Part shown: piece after piece, positions 27,337 to 41,201 of the stretch
How the letters are laid out: each line of letters starts with the position of its first letter
Position numbering within the stretch: position 1 is the first letter of the stretch
Source: Daphnia carinata
Taxonomy: Eukaryota > Arthropoda > Branchiopoda > Diplostraca > Daphniidae
Length of the DNA: 64,000 nucleotides
NCBI RefSeq assembly: GCF_022539665.2
Contig: NC_081337.1
Span: 10,020,679 to 10,084,678, forward strand
Reading direction: 5' to 3'
Made by a program: the position numbers and the translations under genes
Notes under the pieces: generated by a model
Told to the model about the DNA's origin: nothing
Databases searched by the model: none
Seen by the model: the letters and a program-made list of their open reading frames with translations, nothing else

Positions 27337-28366
27337 TGACAAACACAGTAAGTCAAACAAAAAAAAACCTTTTAAAGACTGTTGGGGCGTTGACAGCCGA
27401 ACAAAAGGCTTTTAACGCAATGTTTGGCAACAATTTCTTACTGGCTGTCAAAAACTATAGATTGTTGATCATTTTTCTTGTATAGTCGATTCCTTGTCAG
27501 TTAAAATCAAATCTAAAAAAAAAAAATTTTTTTAATGCATGGCGACATATTCTCAATTATGTACACGTCATTCAATTTCTTTTTGTCTCTGAAACGTTTA
27601 AACTAAGTCAAATCATTTTCAAAGCGCAAAAAGAAAATTGTTATTCTGCTATCACTAAAAAAAGTTGCTCTCTCACGCTCTTAATTCTTTATTTTTTACA
27701 TTGCGTTCGCTGTGTTAGTTTCGTCACGTTTGACATGGTACTGCACCATTGAAACCTAGTGTATATTTTTGAAATCATGGAAACACCCATTTCTTCTCCC
27801 GTCAGCTTGCCAACCAAATTTGTCAACTCCTTTCTACTCTCGTTTTTTTTAACCAAAAAAAAAAAGAAAAACGTGATTGGTGTTATGAACAATTCAATCT
27901 AATCGTGAATGTTTACATTTGAAAAAACTTAGTTTCAATTTCGTGAATATAATCATTGTCTCACATCCCTCGGTTGACTATTGAATAGCAAACGTGACTG
28001 ATACGTAATTGGTATACTGTATATTTCGAATATGTCGAGAATGCAAATAACAATTTCAGTCAGCAAGTTATCGAAAGAATGTCGAAATGTCGAGAAGGAA
28101 AAGTAAAAGCGACGACTGTGCAACAATCAATGCCACACGCACGCAAAAGAAAGAAATGATGTCGAGTATAAAATCAAGTAACCGTACTCTTTTGTGACAA
28201 CGGCTAATGAAAAAAACTTGCGCCCTAAATTCTCCATGATAATGGCACCTATTTAGCTACGAATGAAGGTTCAGAAAATTCGACACTGGGCTTCAAAATG
28301 GAATCTACTGATACTTGGATGCCCACCCTTTCTCGCTATGACAATAATATAATGACAAAATGAAAA
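27337..28366. other. convergent 3' region, M13 peptidase and trehalose synthase genes
   Basis: The two flanking genes converge here, so this should contain both 3' UTRs. It is AT-rich with short A and T runs. No coding feature is supported. Confidence 0.6.
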
Positions 28367-31300
28367 CTAATGGCCGATCACAGTGATTGGATCCTGAGAA
28401 TGGTGACACAACGCCGCCTTGAAACTGTTGCTGCGAAGTAGTCCAGCAGCGGCCACCTTGCTCAAGACCATCGTCGAGTTCCTCGAGTTACGCCGCCGCC
28501 TCTTGCTCTTCAGCTGCGCATCACTGACGCTCAAATCTGTCTGCTCCTCGTCAGAGGTAACAGTCTCCGATTCGTGAATGCAGGTGATGAAGAAGTTGGC
28601 CGTGAAACTCGACGTAGGCGAAGAAGGAATGACTGCACGTTGATCAAGTTTATCTTCAATTAAACGCAGCAGCGATTGAACTGCATCAGGATCAGTCAAC
28701 CGATAATTGGCTGACGATTTGTAGACTGGCACTCGCGATACGCGGAAAGTGCAAGCCAGTCCATTGAGGGCTTCCATGACGTCCTCGTCGGTATCATCGT
28801 CGCCGGCATAGAGAATCCTGACACGTTCGGGCCCGCCGACTCGTTGCGGCCAGTCAACTCCGTACGTGGTCCGCATAATGTAGAGGGAAGCGCGGCCTTT
28901 GTCCCAAGGTACGGGAGGCCGGGCTTCGATGGCCATCTGCGTATGGTGCGGATAAAATCCGTGCTGCCTGAACAACTCTGCGGCTCGTTGAACCAAAGAG
29001 TCGCGGCGTTCGGGAGACGTCGTCGAGGACAGCGCTCGATAATGATAAGTTAACAAGGCTCCCTTGTTCTCCACCCAGGCACCATTAGTGCATACCTCGC
29101 CCTACGAAATACAACCAAACGAGTTTTTAATCCGGGAATCGATCAAAAAGAAATGAGGAAGCAAAATCAATCAGTAAAACAAAACTAACCTCAAGGGCCG
29201 GCAGGAGATTTTGCAATCGAATCTGATGGTCGGTTGGAACAGGGTGAATAAAACGTGATCCTATAAGACAGACCAATTTCTAAAATGCCAAGAAGGTAAT
29301 TGAGAATCTAATGGAAAGGAAATACCGTCCGGATGAAGAATTTCCAATCCTTGAGAGGCTGCATAGGTGATGCCTTCAATGCCTACCATCTGACGAAGGT
29401 TATCGAGCGATCGACCTGACATGATGCAAACTGAAACGGAAGGCATCTGCGAAAGGTGTGTCAAGACACGTCGAGTTTCTGCCGACATCATGGCTAGATC
29501 AGGATGACTGACAATGGGAGCCAGCGTTCCATCATAGTCCAACAGCAGATTGAGTTTCGTTGAGTCCTCGATGTACTCAGTGAGGTACGACTGGTAGCCA
29601 TGGTCGACCGGAATTAATGAAGGAGGACCCGTAATTGCGCATTCCACTTGATCCATTTCTCGCAAAAAGCTGTCCATCCAGTAGTCAACATCCATGGACG
29701 ATTCACGTTTACGCAAGAGTTGCATCCGACGACGGCGTTCGTTGACGTCCATAACCAACGCATTGTGAATCGTTTCGGCAACCATGTCGACCTCGTAGGG
29801 ATTGACGAGCAAGGCTTCACGCATGGTTCCACCGGCTCCAGCAAACGGCGAAAGGATCAGCACGCCATTTTCATTGATTTGGCAAGCGACGAATTCTTTG
29901 GCTACCAAATTCATACCGTCACGTAACGGAGTCACTAACGCAACAGCCGAATCGCGATAAAAGGCAGCCAATTTGTCCTATAGAAATTTCCATAAAAACG
30001 TTACCGTTAAAGTTGCTGACAACGTGCCCCCTCACCACGAAATATTAAGTACCTGTGAAATGCATCCGTAAATGTATCGAATGGGTGACCAGTCAGCGGT
30101 GGAGAAACGTCCGTTAATGCGACCGACCAGTTGATCTATTTCCTCTTTCAATGCTTTGTATTCTTTGACGTCTGTGCGAGACGGGACAGCGATTTGCATT
30201 AGGACAACACGTCCCAAATGTTCAGGATGACATTCCAACAGCCTCTCGAAGGCTTTGATGCGTTGCACTAAACCTTTGGTGTAGTCGAGCCGATCCACTC
30301 CCAACACAACCCGTTCGTCTTTCATTACCTTCGTTTCAAATAACACGTTGTCAACCAACCGAAATAGGAAACGTGCAAGGCCTGTCAAATACAATACTTA
30401 CTCGTGGCGCTTTGATGGCCAGCATTTGGAACTGGTTGAAAGGAATACCGATCGGAAGGGCCCGAACGTGTACAGTGCGATTGTCGTATTCGATGTTCCT
30501 CTTGGCGTGATCGACTCGACATCCCATACGGCGTTGACAACATTCAATAAAATTGGCGCAGTAGTCTTCAATGTGGAAACCGACCAAGTCACAGGCTATT
30601 GTAGAAAATAACAATTTGCATCTTGAAACGACCCATTCAGACAGAAATGAAAGCATGAAGCAGACGAACAACACAATTGTAAAAGGCAACAAAAAATAAA
30701 TGTTTAAAAAATAATAATAATAACCACATGCAGTTATTATTTCTTAACGGTATTATTTGTTTCCTCTTAAAATACACGAGATTTTAGTTTACATCTATAA
30801 ACAGGATACGCGGCACAATAGCACATATTTGAAAAGCTCGTAAAATTTGCAACGTCGTCGACTAATTGGCGAAGTGGAAGGAAGAGTCAGTACGGGGAAG
30901 TCGAAAGCGCCATACTTGGCTAGTGACTCATCGTCGTGCCATGTGCCTCAAGCTCTGCTGAACCATTTTTGCAAAGCTGAACTCACCGTTACTTTTGAGT
31001 ACATCCAAATAAAAAAAAAGTGGCGACAACATATGGTACTTTTTTCCTTAGCGGGTGAAAAGCATCGAATTGAGAAACCTTTCTAACATTTAGCAAATAA
31101 AAACGTGGCCTGAAGGGAGAAAAGGCTAACTCCATCGACTGCAAAAGGAAACAAAGTTAAGGAAAACTATTCCTGAGAAGTAAGTGTTCCATATTGATTT
31201 TTAGATCTCTTGTTTTCTTGGAGGGGATTTTGCTGTTTCATTCTTTTGCAAAAGGCTGTTGATCATGGCTAACTTACGGGATGGCAACCGATTTACAATT

Positions 31301-32539
31301 GTATCCTTTTAGCACTGGGAAGTTTAGGGCGCCCAATTGTAAACAAGTACTACAACCACATTGTGTTTTCAATTTAACCTTTTGGCCTCTAGATATAGAA
31401 ATTAAGCTATCAAATCGTGTCACTGAATTTATCTAATAATGCCATTTGCTGTTCTACTTTTAAATGGCGATAAGGTAACGCAAACTTTCTAAAATCATAA
31501 ATACGGTATCGTCGTGGCAACGCTAAGGCTTTTGTGTGTAAGCTAGCAGCAACGTATATCTGCTTTCGTCAAAGATGGGCAAAATTCAACAAAAACTTAC
31601 CTAGAATGCCTTCTAGAATCTGATCGTCCCAAGGGAAGAGTCGCATGATGTCCCATGATGGGAATGGAATGTGGAGAAAGAAACCGAGTTTGCAAGCCAA
31701 GTTCTCTTCGATGGCCACCTTAATTTGTTAAGCAATTGCAAAATTCATTACGTTAGCACGATTATCAGATTTCGAAAAAAAATGTCAAGGGTACTATCTA
31801 CCTGGCGGATCATAGCCGCGGCCAGCATAAGTTGATAATCGTGAATCCATACAACTGGTACAGGCATGGAATCATCACTTGGGTTGTATTCTTTCAGCAA
31901 ACGGGCACGAACTTGTCGCAGGGCATCTATTGTCTTGAGGGCGAATTCTTCATTTACTTCCTGGTATGCCTAATTACATAATTCTTTCATTTAGAATCTG
32001 GACAAGTGGAGGTTCCTCTAATAGTTCGATTTGGCTAATTACCTTCCAAGTGTCTGAACTGAAGACGGCCCGATCGGGCATCGAGTGAAATAGAGGCCAA
32101 AAGGTGCCGTTGCAGCATCCGTTATAAAACGAGTCGAACAACTCCTGGCGGACCAACACGGCTTTGACCTGCTGCGATTTCAGTCCGCTGTTTGGAATGT
32201 CCGGCTCCGGAATCTCATCAAACGGTCGCACGTCGTGCGATCCCGGCCAGCCGATCCACAGTCCTCCGCAGTCCATCACCACCGGCCCCAATGCCGTCAC
32301 TAGCCCGCCAGCACTAAGTAAGTCACGATACCACATTGAGTTATTTAAACATGTTTTATTTCTAAGTATCAGCTCCATGCGTACCTGTGTGATCGTTGTA
32401 GTTTTCCATGTGCGTTGCGCTTAAGAACGAACGGTAGTCGATTGGAAACGACGATCAACGGGGCGGACAGTGGTTCTCCCGGTTCACCTTCGATTCCAAT
32501 CGAGCCATTGGGTATAACCTTTTGCTGCGATGACATCAT
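28367..32539 (-). CDS. Tps1: bifunctional trehalose-6-phosphate synthase/phosphatase
   Basis: Makes trehalose, the main blood sugar of many arthropods: a GT20 domain joins UDP-glucose and glucose-6-phosphate, and a C-terminal HAD phosphatase domain removes the phosphate. Exons are 32385..32539, 32043..32313, 31802..31969, 31601..31718, 30402..30595, 30053..30328, 29326..29977, 29190..29260 and 28367..29101 (879 residues, all in phase). Synthase motifs are SNRLPF (32-37), SAGGLVTAL, WPG (74-76), HDYQLM (185), GVDRLDYTKG with Arg-315 and Lys-320, and DGMNLVAKEFVA (about 414). Phosphatase motifs are DYDGTLAPI (541), the WDKG lysine (about 703) and GDDDTDEDV (735). Both active sites look intact. 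A tail of about 90 residues, with a KSKRRRR cluster, follows. The start ATG sits right after an acceptor (cttcag), implying a non-coding first exon. Confidence 0.96.
30596..31600 (-). other. intron 4 of the trehalose synthase gene
   Basis: A 1.0-kb phase-1 intron, by far the largest of this gene. The donor is CTAG|gtaagt and the acceptor caatag|CCTGTG on the minus strand. I found no exon-like segment or repeat element in it. Confidence 0.7.
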
Positions 32540-32680
32540 CTGAAGACGAGTGAGTGTCTTCACAATAAATGGGTATTTTATAGGGAACCGGAACGGAGGG
32601 CAATCGAACGTTAGAAATGATGATGGACAATGACGATGAATAGCAACTTGTCCGACTATTTAAAGAGTTTTTTTTCCAGC

Positions 32681-32697
32681 GGGGGGGGGGGGGGGGG
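32681..32697. repeat. G17 homopolymer tract
   Basis: Seventeen consecutive G residues lie 142 bp upstream of the trehalose synthase start codon. On the transcribed sense strand of that gene this is a C run. Confidence 0.85.
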
Positions 32698-35600
32698 TTA
32701 GAGAGGGGTTAAGAGAAGGAGGGACCTTAGGTCGGAGACGTTGGCGTTGAGGAGAATTAGGGCGAGAACGAATGGTAGGGTGGTCAATCAGTGGGGCAAC
32801 ATTCTCCTCTTTCCAAGTGGCAAGAGGGTGCTTCCTTTCCTTAAAGATAGCAACATTCGGAGAACGTCTTTCACTGTTTTTTAAAGAAAATTTCATCATT
32901 TCTGAACAAATGGCAATTTAAAACGATTGCCAAGAAGTTTTCATTCAGTCGCGATAACGACGTTATACTTCTAGTCACAATTGCCAAAACTTCATGCCAA
33001 CGTTTTAACCGTCATCTTTGTCTCCAGCTCGCAGTTGCTATGTAAGGAAATGTGGTCGAAAGAAAATCTAAAGAGGATGGATTCATTTTTTTTTTCTTTC
33101 GAAGAAAGCTTAAAATAAAGAAAAGGGGAAGAAAAAATAAGATGCGAGATGGAATAATAAAAAATTGGTTTGTTTGGTTCGCTTAGACCTAGACGTACCA
33201 TGGTGCTGCCTGGTGCCATCAACCATCACCCGATACTCACCTGTATTTACTTATTCTACTGCCGCGTTGTAGTTATAGGGAGGGTTTTTCCAGATACAAC
33301 TACGTGGGGGAAAACCCATGTTGACCTGAGCTTGATTTGACAATCGATACGATTGGAGGATAGTTTCCAAAAAGACAGAACCATCTCAATCACTGGGTAG
33401 GCCTCTTGTACCTGATAACGCTGGTTTTCCCAGCTGTTGTTATTTACTGTTGACCGAGATCGGAAAGCGTGTATTTCGGAAAAGAAAGAAAGGTATTAAG
33501 ATGAGTCAAGTTAAATATTCAATTGAAGTGATGTTTCATGCATGCTGATAGTTCTCGTGCGGAATGCTGCCAGGATACCCTAGAAATCGGTATCTGGCTA
33601 GTCCGGTGAATTGAGGTCAAACTTAAGAGGTCATAGGTCGCGTGATGGCCAAAAACATAGGGAATAGGCCTTTTACAGCACTTCCTGCTTTTATTCTGCT
33701 TATTTCGAATGAAAAAGGAAGTGCGAGCGCAAATGTAAATGCTATTGTCGTGTGATCGGCTGATAAAATTACCATCGAGTGGTAACTGATTTTTACTTTT
33801 AAAATTTGCGAACTTTCGTTTTCAGAATCGCCTTGAATTCGCTATGTAGAAAGGTCGCTGTTCGAAATCGATAACCAGTTACTTGGCCACGTATTGGTGC
33901 ATGTTTTGGTCATCTCCTTTCGACTGTTTTTGCTCCTTGTCTATGGGGGTAGATAACTTTTTTTCTGAATGGCAGCCGGACCACGATCTTTCCAGAAACA
34001 TCGAAGTTAAGACACCTAAACTTGCGATTGGTGACTTGTATTGGCTCTCTTCCTTGAGCTAATACAAATTTAATTTTCTCGCGAGATGTAACAGCAGGTA
34101 CCACATTTTTTTTTTTTTTTAGATTGAAATTCTGTTAGGATCTTTATAATGAAAGAATGAGAGGGCAGACGTGTCTCAATCGAAGACCAAAACAAGAAGC
34201 GGCGGACTTTGGAGGGGGGCTTCGGCAGAATCGGGACCAAGGTCGCTGCTCTTCTTCTTCTCGTTGTAAGAGGTCAAGAAACGGTAGACGGACAGCTGGA
34301 AGAACGGCGATAAACACTCGTCATACTTTCTTCTCCAATTTTTTCGTTGGAGCGCACGCAGATACCTCGTTCCCGGCCCACGCACGAGCCTCTTTCTTTC
34401 TTACCGCTTATCTTTTCAGTAGCCTCCTCCTTTTTCTGTATCGTTTGCTACCACGGAAACAGAATCTTCGGAGGATTTGTGACGCCAACTGCGATTCCAG
34501 AACAAAGCGGAATTCTAACCATTGTGAAAGCGGTCATCGAGCTTCATACATTAACAGAGTGAAGACCTACATCTTCGAGTGGGAGTTCACTGTCCCGAAA
34601 AATTACCATGTCCCCTGAAGATGAACCGGGTTTTATTTGGAATAGGTTCCGTAGTGTCGTTGGTCTTTGACTATTGGGTAACATCAATTGGTCGATGACA
34701 TCAATATTATACGATACATCTTTAAAGTTGAAAAGGCCACTTGGCGTTCCCATTTTCTGTATGCTTAAACACCCAAAAAGGCAACAATAGGATCCTAATA
34801 GACGGCGGTTTTCGGACAGGAAGATGAAACGACTCTTTGATTGAATCATCGTTTGCGTTTTGTGAAAATAGACGTGGAAAGGAATGAATAACAGTCTGTT
34901 CTTAGCGTCACATTCAAAACCTGCTGCCACATTTTTGGTGAAAAATATGATTAATTTTGTTCGAGAGGTCAGTTTTTACATGGTCTGTTTTCTAAATTTG
35001 GTTCGGTTGGCGTATATGGCAATACGAAGCAAGTTTAAGAAAAACGTTTAATCTCTAATCTTATTCCGTGACTGCCAAGGGTTACTTTCAAGTCATTTAC
35101 ATTACGTTAAGGGACGTTTAATATACTGGTGTAACGGTTTGGTTGTCTCCCTCGAAACAATCGTGACCACTGGATATTTAAGGAATAGATTAATAACAAA
35201 TTCTATTGTTCCATGGAAATAAAATGCAATAGAAATTTAATTTTATGTCAATCACTAATGACAAACATTTTTGTTTTCCCTTAGAAACAACGTTTTTTTG
35301 CATCCCTCTGCCAGCTTCCATCTTATTGTGGTTTGATGGGACAACATAACAACGGTTTGCGGCCATGTAACGTAGGATTTTTCAAACGGACGGCTGGTAT
35401 TCGTTTCAATTCCGTTGGATGGATACGGAAGCAGTGCAACCCAAACAGCAAGGACCACAGCGTTTCCACAAATCAAAGTAGGTCTATTTTTGTTTTACAT
35501 TACAGTATCCACGTAGTATTTCTGATCTTCCTTCTACTTTACCTATGAGACGTTGGCGTTCCACATACGGTTTTTGGGACCTCCTTTTTTTCAAACAATT

Positions 35601-36368
35601 TTTTACATCAGCTTTTGAAACTCTGAGAATAGCTCTATCAAGCGTTACAAAACTGGAGAAAAGGCGTTCTGCATTGTGTATAAAGACTAATTTTCTCCGA
35701 ATTTCCGCATTTGTTTTTGAGATTTTTGATTTGCCGCCTAATTAGAGTTGTTGTCCGTCTAAAACTAGTTCAAGTAATGACGGCCTTCTCGGAATTACTG
35801 TTGGCAATATAGGGAGTTTTTCTGGTTTTTTTCTTGTTGAGTGATGGATGAAAATAGAAACATTTTTTTCCCTTGGCGATTACTACGAAAGGGAGATTAA
35901 TATCATCTCTCTTCTCGTACTTTGCTTTCACCTTACATGTATGATAAGCGTGCTAAAAAGAAGCATATTCGGCGAAACTGCTTGCCAGATAGGCATCATC
36001 GGGTAGCATTTTCTGGTATGTTCTCGGGCTTTCCCACTCTGTGCTATACATGAGCTGTTGGTAATCGTAGCGGACCCTGTAAACTTTAAATATTTTACAT
36101 TTAGTTGAAAAAAATAGGCCATTCGCCATATGTAAAGATGACTTCTTTCAGTACGGCATCCATTCAATTTCTTCGTATCTTTAAGCATCTTCGTTTTCAG
36201 TTTTTAGAAACGTATCTTTTAACCTTAACAGATTTTTCATGAGTCGTTGATCAGTACTTCCCGCGGACGCAATATCCAGCACGATTATACTCTAGTAATT
36301 ATCACTGAACCAAAACAAAACAATTGTTATGGCATGGATTCAAATTGTGGGAAAATCTTTTTTTACTC

Positions 36369-36394
36369 TTTTTTTTTTTTTTTTTTTTTTTTTT
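36369..36394. repeat. T26 homopolymer tract
   Basis: Twenty-six consecutive T residues in the long non-coding stretch. No flanking duplication was seen that would mark it as the tail of a retroposed element. Confidence 0.85.
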
Positions 36395-39300
36395 CAAGGG
36401 ATTCCACGTACTATTTGATCAAATTTGCCCTCTATTTGCACGTTTCCCTTTAGTTTCATTCTTTTCCTCCTGCTTACTAGCGTTACGACATTAAGGTACT
36501 CTGGCAATTACTTCTTTGGGTCTATTAGTAAGCTGCGTTAATTACTTTCCGTATCGTCCCCTCAAATCGTTCAGCCTCATTGGCACGTTACGACTTCCTA
36601 AAGACAAAAACATTTTCTTACTGTTACGTATTTTTATGTGGCCATTTCATGTCATTGCCGCAACGTTTTACAATAGCTATATTGTAACACGTACTTTTTT
36701 TTCCACGCTCGCCAGTTATTGTCATTGCTCGTTTTCGTCTTTCTTTGGGCCGACAAAAGCCTTGAATTTGGTTTTTTTTTTTGCGACACGAATCCATCCG
36801 AGCAGATGAACAACGTTCATGCTGACGTTGTCAAATGAAAATTGCTCACTAGGCTGAGAAGTCGTGGCGCGTTGTGCGAGCGAGAGGTGCTAAAGAAATC
36901 AACGGTGAAAACTGACATCACCATCAGCAGGTGCACGCATTTTCATACACAACAATAGATAGCCGCTTTCCACAGCCCCCGTTGTTTGTCATCTTGTCAT
37001 GGACTCCCCGGGTGAGTCGGCAACATTATGGTGGCAAACAAGACTTACGTGCAATGTGATACAGAGCGATCGTCGATGACCGCATCGAAACTCGCGCTGC
37101 CAGAAGATGAGTCATCGTGTCAGTTAACTCAGCGTTAAAAAAAACACCCTTCTGCGTCATTTTTTTCCTGTAGCAACAACAAAAAATGATTCTGGTGATG
37201 ATACGCAAATCACCTGCGGCCCCCAACGCGGATGTTCTTCCTTTGTGGAGGAATGTGTAATATCCAACGTGTGGGGAAAATTAATCCAATGATTTGGCAT
37301 GCGTTGGACGTAAACTAGTCTTATCCAAGCGTATTGCACACGTTAAACAAATTGGCCATTTTAGTCGCCAAAGTCCTGAAATAGTTGGCGCCCACAAGCT
37401 CGTTTATTTATGATTAAGGTTACTAGGGCGGGTCAGGTGTCGTCCAGCAGCGCAATGATGCAACGAACCGGTACCGTAAGATGTAAACGTGACGACTGTA
37501 AGTGCCAACGAAACTGACGGGAAATAACAAAAGAGCCCCCCAGATGCTAGTCCATTTATTTCTGCGTAGCTCAGCGTAATGGCTGTTTTATTCCCGTTGG
37601 ATTGGGGATGCCATTAAGCTTTGCGAGGACTCGTGACCAATTGCATAATGCAGCAAGACCTTCTAAAACAATTCATTTTTTCCCCTCTAGTTCTTTGAGT
37701 TGTCCTATAAAAACAAATAAGATGCTTTTTTTTTTTAACAGAATGTAGTCCGTATTCTGTATTTCTTCTTTGTTTAGGGCATTCAATTCTTTCTTCATTT
37801 TACGTAAGCAATTAGCGTAATCAGCGTAGTTTATAACGACCGCGACTCACGGGAGGAAGCCGAAAAAAAAAGCGACCGCTGTTAGCCATTCGGTCCAGCA
37901 CGATTCATCAAAGATGATTACGGTTTGCTTCAAACGATTCACGCATCCTCAAGGAAAAGACAAAAATAGGAATGCGGTTGTACGTAAGAAGAAAAAAAGC
38001 AAAGGACCTATTTTTTTTTCATTTATCTTTTTTTTTTTTTTTTTTGTTTTTTTTTTTTTTACATAGAGAAACTGTTGTGATTTTTCCTTCTTTAGGCTCA
38101 CCGTTCTCCACGGTTTAAGTGGCTGTTTGACGATGCCATAACGTTTGATGTGTTTTTGTTTTCTTTTCTTTTTTCAAAGCGAATGAAAGAAAACAACTTT
38201 CGTATGGTATGAGTTATGCTCTGGAAAGCAAAACGTGCTCAAACCGTTGACCAGTTGCGAACGACATTTGTTGTTGGGTACGTTTTTCAACGCTGCAAAC
38301 AATATGCATGGGTCCAGACTCGTTTAATAACCAAAGGTTTATTACAGGGGCTTCTTTTTATCTCTATTATTCGCCTTTGTTTTCCTTATCCGTTTCCCTT
38401 CGTTGCCACGTCCATACAAATCACGCGTATCGCTTTCAATTAGACAAAGTTATAGGCGAATACCGTTAAAATATGCCCGCGCTCATACTAAAATTATCTC
38501 TGGCAATACGCGTTAAGCCGGAGGACCATCACTTACGTATTTATCAGCATTTTCACCTGGAGAAACAAAAGTGCGCATTGTGTTTGGAAAGAAAGCGCTG
38601 TCCGATCTCTATGAAAATGCATTAAAAATTTGTTATTTATGAGAGAGTGTACGAGAGGCTCGAAGCTATTTGACGTCTGTTGCCCGAGACGCCAATGCCA
38701 GGTTCAAAAGGGAAACTAAAAACGAGCCAGTGCAACAGATGTTCGAACACTCTTAGCTCCTTTCTCCTCTACTGAATTTTCAATTCCGGCACTTATGCCA
38801 CTACGCCGTAGTCTTCTACTTTCTCCCTTGGCGCTCAGCCGAGCATGATCCGGTTCTGTCGTTATTAGACACTCGCGTAGGAAAACCCACTTCAATCCAA
38901 TACGCGGAACTGAGAAAAACCTGGGCTAGTAGTCCCTTCTGTTGCCGTATCCTTGATGAAGAATTGGGGCTATCTTATTGCCAGCAGCGCATGGAAAAAA
39001 TTGCCGATCTATGACATTTGGTGGAGGGAGAAAGTTGTTCACAAAATCTTCTGCCACTTGCGGCCAACAGAAACGCAGGGCAATTGTGGAAAGAGAGGCG
39101 TGTAATACGAGGGACGGGGGGTGTTGGAAAAAAAAAAACTCGTGGCATCACCGTCGTGCTACGTTTAGTGCAGCGGGGAAAACACCTATCATCGCTCGAA
39201 CAATTCCACGATTGGCAAATGATGGCCGACGCAGTAGTCGGTCCGTTTCTCGCTACGTTTGACGATGTCGAGTAAGCGCCTATCGCTTCAGAAGCTGAAG

Positions 39301-41076
39301 AGTTTGTTTTTATTAAAAGAGACGGAACTCAGCTGGATATTGATGCTTGACCGCGCGTAATTCAAAACGGGAAAGATTTAGGATGAAAAAATCAGACAGG
39401 GAATGAAGATCTTATACACACAAAAAAAAAGACCCGCTATTTTGTGCGCTCTAACACAGGTGGGCCGGCCTTCCATGAATTTTCGTTGCATGAAAATAGT
39501 CGAAATGAATGGCGCAATGGGGAAAAGGGAATGATCAACTCCGCCTTGATCTTGATGTTTGGGCGATAGATCTTGATCATAATCGTGAATGTCGAACATG
39601 TGGAGAAAAAAGGCTATTTTTGTTCGGAATGTGAAAAAGTAGAACGCGGATCGATTAACTGACCCAAGAACCTTGCAAAGAAAAATGTTGGGATGTTCAA
39701 AATGAGTTTTACGCTGTTCACCTTCACCTATCATTATACAGGGACGATGGCTGACGATAATCATGTAGGGGTTTTTTTTTTTTCTTTCTTGAGGACCCAA
39801 TCGTAGCGTTTTGAAATTGCTTAGAACGTTGTTCCAAAATCTCAGCATCTTTTCATGCTCTGTTTTTCCCCTTTTCTAACTCACGCGTGTAAAATTACTC
39901 AAATTAATAGGCGATTCACCTCGTTCATTTAAAGCAAAAAGGCCATTTTTTGTTTCTTTCGACAAAAAAAAAACTGTTTGTGTATTGGTTAACTACATAC
40001 TTAAAGAAGAAACAAAAAGATAAAATGACCAGCGGTGGATCGTGGGTGTAGGTCTGTCGTTGTCCCACAAACTAACGCACACATAGTAAAAAAAAAAAAA
40101 TACGATGAGCAAATTCAAATGATGATGACTGAACTGAGGGGAGGATGGCTTCCAGTAGATTCTATCTTATCTGCTTTTTTTTTGTGTGCCTATTTTTTTA
40201 CCATTATCCTCCTGCGGCTTTCGTGTTGTTTCATTTTTAAAAAAAATTATGATAGCTTGGCTTTGCACTTAAAAATGGTATACTACCTTATCATCAAATG
40301 TATCCAACCTAACCGCTCCAATTTTTTTGTTCAGCGATGAGAAATTAAGAGGCTGCGTTGATGCAGTGCTTCTTTTTTTTTTCAAACGGAATAAAATGTA
40401 AAATACTGATGCCACCGGACACAGATACTTGTGCTTATGTAGGGCGACTAGTCGATGTTGATGGAAATATTTGAAGTTGACGGTCGATATCAGGACGCAT
40501 AGCGCGAGTTCGAAATAGGTAAGTGCAAATATCTGTCAGAGCTAGGTTAGTTTCCGGGCGTTCCGGATCGACTTGGAATAGCGAGGTGGAATTGAATGAA
40601 GCGCATATTCCTAGCGGTAAAAAGCCAAAGGGCGATGATGTTTAAATAAGTTCCAATTATCTTCCAACCAGGGTAATGCGAAGTACCGAAGGCGATTCAG
40701 TGCAATCCTTATGTTTGGGCTGAAATATTCCCATTCACTAAACCGCTCTGACTTATTCGTGTTTTTTTGTGTTTCACTTCTTATTGTTTATCACTAATTG
40801 CTTTGTTTATTTTTTTCTTCTTATTATTATTAAATTTTTGTTTTCATTTTTTCTAAGCCTTGTTTTCTTGATCACGAAGGACGTTTTTTTTTTGCGTACA
40901 GTTTGAAAATTTACCTGCTGACCTTATTCTGTCTGCCAAGTCCGGTTTTCTTTGAATCATATTTTTATTGTTTTTTTTTGTTTTTTTTGCCATTTCTAGT
41001 TTGTCAAGTATTTCTCTTCTGGCATTTTGTCCTCTATGAAGAGCTAAAACTCTAGGCGGGCAGCATGTTACGTGTC

Positions 41077-41201
41077 AGTTAGCAGTGGGAAGCAGGATCG
41101 CGCACTTGGAAGTCTCTCACTATTAAGTACTTTGCAACGCTCAATTGCACCTGTCAGTAATTGACCTGGACTGCCGGACCTTGTTCACACACCTCTCTTC
41201 G
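41077..41201 (+). promoter_or_regulatory. possible non-coding first exon and Inr of the espin gene
   Basis: An arthropod initiator motif TCAGTT (41075-41080) is followed 121 bp later by a strong donor (CTTCG|gtaagt at 41202). The enclosed sequence has no long open frame. It is on the same strand as espin and 2.4 kb upstream of the first coding exon, so it could be a 5' UTR exon. No TATA box or clear DPE was seen. Confidence 0.28.

Larger units (their letters stand above)
32540..41076. other. long non-coding stretch upstream of trehalose synthase and espin genes
   Basis: About 8.5 kb lie between the trehalose synthase start and the first inferred espin transcript feature. The left end should hold the trehalose synthase promoter and 5' UTR exon, with a G17 tract. 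The rest is AT-rich with many T runs. Scattered open frames on both strands lack splice-phase support, codon bias or recognisable domains. It may hold regulatory DNA of the large espin gene. Confidence 0.45.

Noticed and set aside
34157-34618. 153-codon plus-strand frame in the long non-coding stretch
   Set aside because: Its composition follows base content (Arg, Ser, Phe, Leu runs), there is no domain, and no splice or conservation support is visible.
34544-34930. 128-codon minus-strand frame
   Set aside because: It overlaps the previous frame, has no signal peptide or motif, and is not in phase with any neighbouring exon.
39378-39848. 156-codon minus-strand frame
   Set aside because: It is low-information sequence with A/T-run-derived Lys and Phe and has no recognisable family feature.
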